Assembly (NCBI GenBank): GCA_963969395.1
Contig: OZ017799.1
Location: 9,612,501-9,676,500, forward strand
Direction of reading: 5' to 3'
DNA: 64,000 bases
Source of the DNA: Pseudoscleropodium purum
Lineage: Eukaryota; Streptophyta; Bryopsida; Hypnales; Brachytheciaceae
Shown in pieces: positions 11,860-21,000 of this stretch. The translations under genes and the position numbers were made by a program. Numbering within the stretch: position 1 is the stretch's first letter; every line of letters begins with the position of its first letter. The notes under the pieces are model-generated. The model worked only from the letters and a program-made list of their open reading frames with translations, was not told the origin of the DNA and did no database searches.

Positions 11860-12882
11860 TGTCGCAGCACGGGGCAGGTAAATTCCCCATTATACTCACA
11901 AAAATCGCTCTAGAGTATAACTAAGTGACTCTAAAGATCGAACCCACGAGATCCTGTGAAGTATCTAGCTCTATTAAGCAGTTAAGCTTAGTCAGTATCC
12001 CAATCTTACTTTCCGGTCCTAGATCTAGAACCAGAAATACCACCACACCGGATAACTCTAGACCGGATTACTCCTTCTTCCGATCCTACTAACTATCCGG
12101 TCTGTGCAAATATCCAAATCCCAGGATCTTACAACTTCCGGTCCTGGAAATCCGTCCTGACCAATCCGGTCCGGATGGTCATCATGTATCCGTAATCCTA
12201 TCGGGTTTGGTTTTGCCTCTATTTCACCATCAGAGGGGTCGCCGCTTACATTTGAGAGTGGTAGGCCCACCACTCCTTCCGTGACTTATAGTGGCTGAAG
12301 ACCCACTGTCCTACTTCCTAAACTCCTAAGCTAATCCGGATCCGGTTTGGTCCTTCACAACAACCCAGATAGCAATCCGGGTTGTAGGTCACACAAAGAC
12401 CCCACACTCGACCTTCTCATACTACAACAACCTTGATGCTACTTCCGATCCGTGCGAAGATAGGTGGTTACAAGTGTACCCGTCCGTTCCAACATCAACT
12501 AAAGTTCTTCCGTTTACCCACACGGGTGGTGAGACCTCACAGGAGATCGGACACTCGACCGGATTTCCTACCCGGGAGTTCTAGCGCAGCTAAGGAATCC
12601 CTCCCTACCCGCCTAGCCTAACAACGGCTTTCTCACCCGGAATCTCAAACTCTAGATGTGCTGAGGAACTAAGTTCACTCCCAACTCTTAGATACCTACT
12701 CACATGCACCTAGGATCGGAAAAGAAACACCAAGGGGAGAAATCACTCGCAAACCGGCTCACACTATCTTAACTCCACATCATACAATCCTGTCGCGCTG
12801 GAGAGAGACACACAATGAGGAGAAGGGGAAGGCACAAGAGATTTGCAAAATGAAGACTCCCAGTTCCCATCGCAGGAACCAA

Positions 12883-12890
12883 TTTATATA
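12883..12890 (-). promoter_or_regulatory. Second TATA box of the solo LTR
   Basis: TATATAAA-type motif on the minus strand, downstream of the LTR ORF relic. It is at the position equivalent to 15294-15301 in the intact LTR. Confidence 0.45.
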
Positions 12891-13293
12891 CCAAATATAA
12901 AAACCCTAAAAGCACAAAGCGGAGCGGAAAACTCGTGGGGGTCCATCGCCACCCTAATCTATCTTCCAGTCTAACCTAATACTGTTGAGCTGGATCCCGA
13001 TCCCGATCTGCTCCTACTCCTGTCGCAGCTTAGAATTTTGATTTTCTTAGTATACACCCAAATAGGAACGGCAACTAGTCATTAGCTAACCGGATCCGAT
13101 TAGGTGGGGAAGGAAAACTCAGAATTAGCACGGAACGTGAAGTAGTGGGCTTCTTAGATCCAATCCGGTCAGGAGTAAGTAACGACGGAAACGAAATGTA
13201 ACACGGATTAGGTCTAGGACCGGATGATGATGATGAACCGGATTATGATGGTAACCCGGATTCATGATGACAAACCGGAAAGGGTCCAGGGAC

Positions 13294-13300
13294 TATAAAA
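13294..13300 (+). promoter_or_regulatory. First TATA box of the LTR
   Basis: TATAAAA within GGGACTATAAAAGGAGG, 190 bp upstream of the LTR ORF start codon. A diverged equivalent (TATATAAG, minus strand, about 27394-27401) is kept in the old solo LTR. The copy in the 3' LTR is at 22510-22516. It probably sets the start of transcripts that carry the LTR ORF as their first reading frame. Confidence 0.65.
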
Positions 13301-13483
13301 GGAGGAGCTTTCACTGTTGCACCCCCTTTTAGAAACTCGACCTTGAGCGTGCGCGGTTGAGTTTTTGTCGTTTGTGCGTCTGAGCGTTTGTGTTTTGTCT
13401 GTTCTGCTTCCGGTTGAGATCGGAGAGAGGAAGTGAGGAACGGGACGTGCGGCTAGGAGAGAGTGAGGTAGATGTGAGTGGGA

Positions 13484-15142
13484 ATGCCTCAGCTACGTAG
13501 GTCGAGGCAAGCGAGTCCCTCTGGAGGCGAGGTGAAGCTCCGGAAAGTCATTCCGGTTATTCCCTCCACAGAGCCGGAAAAGGCTGAACTCATGGATGAT
13601 CTCAGATCCATGGGTTGCGTAGGGTTTGCCGAGAAACCTTGGGGTTTTAGGGAGGAGAGAATGGTCAAGGAGCTCCTCGGAAAGCTGTCCAACCAGTTTG
13701 ACAACACCGTGAGGGGAGCTCCCGTCAGCTGGAACGAGGGGATGTGGAGAGCGGTTTACGGTTTCCGGGCAGGAGGTTTGGGAATGGCGAGCCGGAAGGA
13801 TGAGTTTGTCCGAGGGAAGTTTAAGGGAGCCGTCAACCCGAAGGACGGATACGCGGTCGAGGATTGCTTGGATGACCGACACCGTCGGCTCCTGCAATTC
13901 CTGGTTCCGGTTCTTCACCCGGAGAAGCCGACCAGGGTGACGATCACCCTCGGCAACACCATTTTCGGTGCCCTCAGTGGTACCCGGAAAGTGGACTGGG
14001 CACGGATCATTTCCGATCTCGTGGCCCAGCTTGTTAGTAGGGTTGGGAAGAAAAGGGCCACTCCAGTGTGCCCTTACCTCTTCCACCTCTATCGGGAGAA
14101 CCAAGTCCTCACCAACATAGAGGAGAAGGCGTGGAAGACGCAGGAAGTGCTGCTGAAGTATGGGGAGTCGGAGACGGATGACGAAGCGGAATCCGATTCC
14201 GAGTCAGACCGGGAGTCCAGCGAGGAAGAGGAGGAGTTGATGCCGCCGATCAAGCGACAGAAGCTGACGCCTCCACACAAGCGCGGGACGCCTCCCGGTC
14301 AAGACAAACCGGCCCCGGAGGAGAAACCGGAAGCCGAGAAGACCAATTCCGGGGGAGATCCGGATATGCAAGATCCGTTCAACGGTCTGATCAACGTCCT
14401 CTGCAACATCAGGGCGGATTGGGAGGTGAAGCACAGGACGCTTGCGGCAATCGGCAAGTTGGTGGGTGCTGCACCGGACAGCAACTTGGCGGAACAAGTG
14501 GCGCAATGCATCACGAATCCGGAAGAGACCCGGAAGCAGGAAGCCGAGATCCGCCGGTTGCAGGAGGAGGTAGATAAACTGAAGGCAACACTTTTCGCCT
14601 ATCAGGAAGACGTGACGGCCGCTCGGGAGATGGCGGAGGAGACTCGGAAGGTGGCCGAGCAGATCAAGACGGTCCTGGGAGAGACCGGAACGGCAGCGGC
14701 CAAGGCGAAGCTCTTCGACGAGAAGATCCACGAAGAGAAGAAACTATCCGGTTCCCGGATGGTCCGGATTCTCGCGGACTTCGCCGAGCAGGTGGAGACG
14801 GCAATGGTGGAGGGGCGGAAGGCTGCGGACCGGATCGAGGAGAGCAGCCGGAAGCTGACGGGAGCGACGTGCGACAAAGGTATTCACCTTTCGGACATCT
14901 CTCTACCGGACCTCTTTCCGGATGCAACTATGGCAAAGGACAGGAAGGATTGGACTCCTGAGTCCAAGAAGTCTGCACGGACTGGGACTCCGGGCTCGAG
15001 ACCGGATATTACCATCGACTTGGAGTCTCCACCCGGACCGAATCCTGAGGAGGGGGAACGGGTCCGAAATTTGAGCGAAGTCTTCGAGGAGCTAATCCCG
15101 GAGGTCGGAAGCCCGACGATAGGATCTAGAGTTGTAGGGTAG
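13484..15142 (+). CDS. LTR-resident 552-aa protein of unknown function (5' LTR copy)
   Basis: This is an uninterrupted ORF lying wholly inside the LTR. I use the ATG at 13484; an upstream in-frame GTG at 13478 is not a likely eukaryotic start. Residues 1-220 form a well-conserved, probably globular part (WNEGMWRAVYGFRAGG, then VTITLGNTIFGALSG, then RKVDWARIISDLVAQL, then CPYLFHLY). Residues about 227-252 are a Ser/Glu/Asp stretch, followed by a basic PPIKRQKL segment that could be a nuclear signal. Residues about 347-450 are heptad-like and charged, probably coiled coil. There is no zinc finger, protease, RT or integrase motif. The older solo LTR keeps most of the protein sequence, and the differences I compared were mainly synonymous. 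It resembles the N-terminal domains of plant retrotransposon accessory proteins in style, but I do not recognise the family. Confidence 0.8.
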   Translation: MPQLRRSRQASPSGGEVKLRKVIPVIPSTEPEKAELMDDLRSMGCVGFAEKPWGFREERMVKELLGKLSNQFDNTVRGAPVSWNEGMWRAVYGFRAGGLGMASRKDEFVRGKFKGAVNPKDGYAVEDCLDDRHRRLLQFLVPVLHPEKPTRVTITLGNTIFGALSGTRKVDWARIISDLVAQLVSRVGKKRATPVCPYLFHLYRENQVLTNIEEKAWKTQEVLLKYGESETDDEAESDSESDRESSEEEEELMPPIKRQKLTPPHKRGTPPGQDKPAPEEKPEAEKTNSGGDPDMQDPFNGLINVLCNIRADWEVKHRTLAAIGKLVGAAPDSNLAEQVAQCITNPEETRKQEAEIRRLQEEVDKLKATLFAYQEDVTAAREMAEETRKVAEQIKTVLGETGTAAAKAKLFDEKIHEEKKLSGSRMVRILADFAEQVETAMVEGRKAADRIEESSRKLTGATCDKGIHLSDISLPDLFPDATMAKDRKDWTPESKKSARTGTPGSRPDITIDLESPPGPNPEEGERVRNLSEVFEELIPEVGSPTIGSRVVG

Positions 15143-15293
15143 ATAGGATTTTAATTTCAGTTAGGAGTAGGAGCGGATCCGGATCCGGATCCGGCTCAAT
15201 AGTATTAGGTTAGACCGGAAGTTAGATTTAGGTGGCGGCGGACCCCCACGGGTTTTCCGCTCCTTTTTGTGCTTTTAGGGTTTTTACCCTTTG

Positions 15294-15301
15294 TATATAA
15301 A
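15294..15301 (+). promoter_or_regulatory. Second TATA box of the LTR, between the LTR ORF and gag
   Basis: TATATAAA about 150 bp after the LTR ORF stop and 1.17 kb before gag. It is conserved in the diverged solo LTR (12883-12890, minus strand) and present in the 3' LTR at 24510-24517. It could drive the gag-pol transcript separately from the LTR ORF transcript. This role is inferred. Confidence 0.5.
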
Positions 15302-16335
15302 TCGGTTCCTGAGATGGGAATTGGGAGTTGTTCATTTTGCAAACTTCTTGTACCTTTCCATTCTCTTCGTTGTGTATCTCTCTCCAGCGCGACAGGATTG
15401 TATGATGTGGAGTTAGGATAGTACGAGTTAGTTTGTAAGTGATTTCTCCCCTTGGTGTTTATTTTCCGATCCTAGGTGCATGTGAGTAGGTACCGAAGAG
15501 TTGGGAGTGAACTTAGTTCCTCAGCACGTCTAGAGTTTGAGATTCCGGGTGAGAAAGCCGTTGTTAGGCTAGGCGGGTAGGGAGGGATTCCTTAGCTGCG
15601 CTAGAACTCCCGGGTGGGAAATCCGGTCGAGTGTCCGATCTCCTGTGAGGTCTCACCACCCGTAGGGGTAACGGAAGAACTTTAGTTGATGTTGGAACGG
15701 ACGGGTGCACTTGTAACCACCTGTCTTCGCACGGATCGGAAGTAGCATCAAGGTCGTTGTAGTACGAGAGGGTCGAGTGTGGGGTCTTTGTGTGACCTAC
15801 GACCCGGATTGCTATCTGGGTTGTTGTGAAGGACCAAACCGGATCCGGATTAGCTTAGGAGTTTAGAAGGTAGGACAGTGGGTCTTCAGCCACTATAAGT
15901 CACGGAAGGAGTGGTGGGCCTACCACTCTCAAAATTAAGCGGCGACCCCTCTGATGGTGAAACAGAGGCAAAACCAAACCGGATAGGATTACGAGTACAG
16001 GATGACCATTCCGACCGGATTGGTCAGGACGGATTTCCAAGATCGGAAGTTGTGAGATCCTGGGATTTGGGTATTTGTACGGACCGGATAGTTAGTAGGA
16101 CCGGAAGAAGGAGTAATCCGGTCTGTAGTTATCCGGTGTGGTAATATTTCTGGTTCTAGATCTAGGACCGGAAAGTAAGATTGGCATACTGACTGAGCTT
16201 AACTGCTTAATAGAGCTAGATACTTCACAGGATCTCGTGGGTTCGATCTTTAGAGTCACTTAGTTATACTCTAGAGCGATTTTTGTGAGTATAATGGGGA
16301 ATTGACCTGCCCTGTGCTGCGACATGACAAAAATC

Positions 16336-16353
16336 TGGCGCCGCTGCCGGGGA
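16336..16353 (+). other. Primer-binding site, tRNA-Asp type
   Basis: TGGCGCCGCTGCCGGGGA, 11 bases after the 5' LTR end, is complementary to the 3' end of plant tRNA-Asp (which ends CCCCGGCAACGGCGCCA) with one mismatch. This is the usual primer of Athila/Tat-type Gypsy elements. Confidence 0.85.
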
Positions 16354-16470
16354 TTCTAAAGCTATCGGCTTTATTGCGGTACAGAAGAAGCTGAGTCAGT
16401 AGTTCGTCTTTTCCGTGTTTTCATTTCTCGGATTGGGTTTTGTTTTCCGGCTGAATCTGGAAACTAACTC

Positions 16471-18081
16471 ATGAGAAGCGGAATAAGGAATACGAGAACG
16501 TCCGAGCGATTGAGAAGAAGAGAACGATCGGAAGAATCGCCTGAACCGGATCAGAGTGAACCGGATCTGCAAGATCCGGTTAACCGTCCGATTTTCGTGT
16601 CTGCATCCGCAGGAGAAAGCGAGAATCCGAGATCTGGTCATACGCCTTCAGTTTCCGATCTAGATCCGGAACCGAACAGAGAAGATCCGTTCCTCGAGGA
16701 CGAAGACGTCATGACTCGATTGAGATACAAGCGTTTTAAGGGTGATGGAAGCCAAGATGCGGATGACTGGCTGTGCGAGTTTGAATCCACTGCACTCGCC
16801 AACCAGGAAAATGAGGCGGCCCAGCGAAGAATTTTCCAAGGATTGCTCAAGGGAGAAGCTCTTAAATGGTACCAGGATATTTCCGATCCAATCCGGAATA
16901 ACTGGGATCAGTTGAGAACGGATTTCCTGCAAGCTTTCCGGGAGGTAGGAGGAGAAGCTAGAGCCTTGGGACGGCTCAGTACACTAACGATGAAATCATC
17001 CGAATCCGTGCGGAAGTATGGCCAGAGGGTGAAGGCGCTGATCCAGAAGCTGACCACGGAGATTGCTCCTAGTCTGCAGGTGGAGTGGTACGTTGCCGGA
17101 TTACCCGAGTCTATGGGATTTCTGATTCGTCAGACGCGGCCTAGGACACTTAGAGACGCCATGGATGCTGCGGCTAATTACGAGAATTCCGCTCAGTCAC
17201 TCCGGAAGTCCTTGAGAAGGAGCGAGAAGCAAGAAAAGGGGAAGAACAAGAAAGGAGACCGGAAGTTGAAGCATCGTAAGAAGGTTTCCGATTCGGACAG
17301 CAGTTCCGAGAGTTCTGGAACGGAAGTTTCCGATCCGGATTCATCGAGCTCGGATGAGGAACAGAGTGTTTCACCTCCCCGACGTTCGCACAAGTCGAAA
17401 GGTCAGAGAGAGAAACGGGTTGTGAAAGTGAAGATGGAAGATACGGATTCCAAGAAGATGATGAAGAGCATCCAAGAGTCTTTGGAGGCTATCAAGGTCA
17501 ACATGGCTGAGAACCGGAAACCGAGACGGATCGTTCCGACTTCTCGATCCAATGTCTGGTGCGGAAGATGTGGAGAACCGGGTCACTATCCAAGTGAATG
17601 CCAGCGAGCTGCCCAGAAGCAAGTTCACTATGTGTATCCGGAAGAAGAGATCTACTACACCGTAGCAAACGAGGAAGAGGAGGAGATCTACCAAGTGCAG
17701 CCGACCTATGGTAGAGGAAAAGGGATCACGATTCCTTCCCGGTCCAACATGTTGAACCGGAACTTTTTACCGGGACCGAGTCAGGGGTTGGTAATGCAGC
17801 AGCCCGTGCGAGCCCTTGGTTACCCGGATAGACAAGTGGTGATTTGTTATGGCTGTGGAGAACCGGGACATTATGCCAACTCGTGTCCTAACAGGGGACC
17901 AGGGCAGGGTGCTCCTCGTACTCTTCCGTGCCAGAATTGCCAAGAGTATGGGCATCAGGAGGAGCAGTGTTCGAAGCCCATACAGCCAAGACCGGTTTAC
18001 AAACAAGTTCAAATTCTTCCAAGGGAGCAGACCGCGCTCAACTATGGCCACTCAGCCGGAACGGAGAATCCGGACACGTGA
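16471..18081 (+). CDS. gag: Gag polyprotein of the Gypsy element (536 aa)
   Basis: Structural capsid/nucleocapsid protein that packages the element RNA in cytoplasmic particles. From the ATG at 16471: an Arg/Glu/Pro-rich N-terminus; a retrotransposon gag (capsid) domain at about residues 85-240 (RYKRFKGDGSQDADDWLCEF to AMDAAANYEN); a Lys-rich then Ser/Asp-rich linker at about 245-320; and three CCHC-like zinc knuckles starting near residues 364 (CGRCGEPGHYPSEC), 459 (CYGCGEPGHYANSC) and 487 (CQNCQEYGHQEEQC). Three knuckles is more than the one or two common in plant Gypsy. It ends in a UGA (18079-18081) that lies in frame with pol. Confidence 0.92.
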   Translation: MRSGIRNTRTSERLRRRERSEESPEPDQSEPDLQDPVNRPIFVSASAGESENPRSGHTPSVSDLDPEPNREDPFLEDEDVMTRLRYKRFKGDGSQDADDWLCEFESTALANQENEAAQRRIFQGLLKGEALKWYQDISDPIRNNWDQLRTDFLQAFREVGGEARALGRLSTLTMKSSESVRKYGQRVKALIQKLTTEIAPSLQVEWYVAGLPESMGFLIRQTRPRTLRDAMDAAANYENSAQSLRKSLRRSEKQEKGKNKKGDRKLKHRKKVSDSDSSSESSGTEVSDPDSSSSDEEQSVSPPRRSHKSKGQREKRVVKVKMEDTDSKKMMKSIQESLEAIKVNMAENRKPRRIVPTSRSNVWCGRCGEPGHYPSECQRAAQKQVHYVYPEEEIYYTVANEEEEEIYQVQPTYGRGKGITIPSRSNMLNRNFLPGPSQGLVMQQPVRALGYPDRQVVICYGCGEPGHYANSCPNRGPGQGAPRTLPCQNCQEYGHQEEQCSKPIQPRPVYKQVQILPREQTALNYGHSAGTENPDT

Positions 18082-21000
18082 CGATGCGAGGTGGAACTGC
18101 CGGCGGAGACGGAGAGCTTGGTAAACCGGGTATCGACCCGCAGTTCCACCAGGAATCAACCCGAACGAGCTGTAAGGGGAAAGAAGAAAAAGCAGAGGAG
18201 GAGGCAGAAATCGAGTAGTGATTCTGATCCTGTTTTTCAGAGACGGAGTCCAGAACCGGAGGAAGTTCACTTTGAGGAAGGGGTGGACCGGAACCGGATT
18301 CCGATCGACATCAGTGCAGAGATTCGGACGGAAATCTCTGGACCGGATGTGGTGACGAGTAAGAAGCAGGTTCGTTTCAGTAACACCCCAGTGGTTATCA
18401 ATCCGGATATCCGTACTCATAAGTATGACATCATCCAGGACATCCGAGATCAACGGGCGAATGTTACGATTGGACAGCTCCTGCACGACAACGTGATGTA
18501 CCAGAAGTTGATCCGAGATAGCTGGACACGGAAACGGAAGAAGAGGGTGAAACTCCCAGCGGTGGCAGTTAACTTCTCCCAACCGGAAGATTCCGGGGCT
18601 CCAGAGATCGGTGTGGAGATAGAAGGATGCCTGATTCCAAAGGTTCCCATCGATGGCGGATCTGGAGTCAACTTGATGTTGGAAGACACGGCATTTGAGT
18701 TAGGATTCACCACGATCGAAGCGACGGATCAAGTCCTTCGTATGGCGGATCAATCCCGAGTACATCCGGTTGGCAAACTTTCGCAAGTTCCAACCCGGAT
18801 TGGAGGAACGGATTATCTGCTGAACTATGTCATCATCCGTGTGCACAAAGGAAGACCTTTTCCTATGTTACTGGGTAGACCTTGGTTATACTCTGCCCAA
18901 GTACTGGTGGATTGGGGAAACAAGGAACTGGTGGTCGGGAAACCTTCCATCCGGATACCTTGGTCCACGGAAAAGCATTTAGGAGAAACCAGCGACTCGG
19001 ATGGTTACACATCGGATTGGACGGATTCGGAAGAGTCGATTCCAAGCTATTATGTGGATCCATTCGAACACAAAACTGAGAAAAGTTTTGGGTTCTCTAA
19101 TGCTGTGTTGGAGTATGATCCGGAAAAGCCTAGCAGTACCATGGTGGAAGATCGATCGTTAGGAGAGTCAAGCGTTCCGCTCACAGCCGAGTGGATCACT
19201 CGACAGATCCAGGATGGAAACCTTCCCGCGGGTGTAAGTGAGGAAACGATGAGACCAGAATGGGGAAATTTAGTTTCCGTTCCGGAAGAGGTTCACGAAG
19301 AGAAGATCAAACCGATCGTCTCGCCCATCGATTATGAACAGGAGGAGGTTGAACCAGGCAAGTGCTTTTACTTGAGCAAGCTCATGCAAAGCACGGAGAA
19401 ATCCGGTTACGTTCAACTTCTCCAAGAGTACCTCGATATTTTTGCATGGGAGCCGTCTGATCTGAAGGGAATCCCCCCTCACTTAGGAGAGCATCACATT
19501 GACTTGACGGAAGGATCTATTCCGGTCCGTCAGCGACAGTACCGACTCAACCCGAAGTACTCGTTAATGGTCAAGGAAGAAATCGACCGGTTATTGGAAA
19601 CTGGATTCATCTATCCGGTGAACAATTCCGAGTGGGTTTCCCCTATTGTGGTGGTTCCCAAGAAGTTGGGAACGGATGGGAAAGTTAAGATCCGGGTGTG
19701 TCAAGATTTCCGGAAATTGAACACAGCCACAAAGAAGGATTACTTTCCCCTTCCATTTACTGACATCATTTTGGACCACGTGGCCGGACACGAATGTTAC
19801 AGCTTTTTGGACGGATTTTCAGGTTACAACCAAGTGTTCATCCGACGGAGGGATCAGCTGAAGACCACGTTCACGACAGAATGGGGAACTTTCGCATTTA
19901 CCCGGATGCCGTTTGGCCTGTGCAACGCACCCGGAACTTTCCAACGGCTGATGATGGACATTTTCAAGGATTTTCTCCGCCATTTCATTGAGGTCTTCAT
20001 TGATGACTTTGCAGTTTTTAGCGACCGGAAACTTCATCTCGAATGTTTGCGGAAGACGTTTCAAAGGTGCCGAGAAACCAATCTGAGATTACACCCCGGA
20101 AAGTGTTTTTTCGGAATGAGTTCCGGAATTTTACTGGGGCACGTGGTGAGCCAAGCCGGATTACAAGCGGACTTGGAGAAGGTGAGGGCGGTTCTATCCT
20201 TGCTGCCTCCGACGAGCGTAAGGGAGATCCGTGGGTTTCTAGGGTGTGTGGGCTACTACCGTCGATTCATTGACGGATACGCCAAGAGGGCCATCCCTCT
20301 CACGGAACTACTCAAACAGGATACGGAATTTGTGTGGACCGGAAAGCGACAGCAGGCCTTCGATGATCTGAAGACTCAGCTTGCTAGAGCTCCGATCCTT
20401 TCCGTTCCGGATTGGACAAAAGAGTTCCATGTCACCATCGACGCATCCGGTTGGTGTCTAGGATCCATTCTTTGGCAGTTCGACACGGAGAAGCGTGAGA
20501 ATCCGATTTACTATGCGAGCAGGCAAATGAGTTTGGCGGAACGAAATTACACCACCACAGAACGAGAAGCTCTGGCGGTCGTGTATTCTTGTAAGAAGTT
20601 CCGACATTATTTGCTAGGGTACAAGGTAATTTTTCACACAGATCATGATTCCTTGAAATACCTCGTGAACAAACCGGATTTGTCAGGTCGGATTGCTAGA
20701 TGGATTTTGCTTTTACAAGAGTTTAATTACGAGGTCGTAGTGAAACCCAGAAAAGCAAACTCGAACGCGGATTACCTCTCGAGACAAAGAGGACAGGAAT
20801 CCGTGGCGGATATTTCCGCTGAGTTTCCGGATGAGTTTCCGGATTCTCTGGAGATTCCGGTTGAAATGGAGAAACCGGATTTTCCCTTGATAGAAGTTTT
20901 TCACCTAAGCAACGAGTCTGTTTCGGAGTTCCGGGATATCATTAGCTATTTAGTGAATTCCAAATATCCGGAACAGATGAGTCTAGAGGAGAAAGAAATC

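Larger units (their letters stand above)
13021..16324 (+). repeat. 5' LTR (3,304 bp)
   Basis: TG...CA bounded by the 5-bp inverted ends TGTCG/CGACA. It contains, in order, a TATA box (13294), a 552-codon ORF (13484-15142), three GGATCC units (about 15173-15190), a second TATA box (15294) and a 1-kb tail rich in CCGGA motifs. It ends directly before the primer-binding site region. Confidence 0.95.

Noticed and set aside
14204..14731. 175-codon ORF antisense to the LTR gene (and its copies near 23420 and 25978)
   Set aside because: It is a shadow of a GC-rich, long sense ORF. Its composition (Leu/Arg-rich) has no domain.
18091..18093. GTG as start codon of pol (also GTG or TTG starts at 13478, 22694 and 49118)
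   Set aside because: Non-ATG starts are unlikely in a plant nuclear gene. Readthrough of the UGA, the ATG six bases downstream, or splicing explains these frames better.
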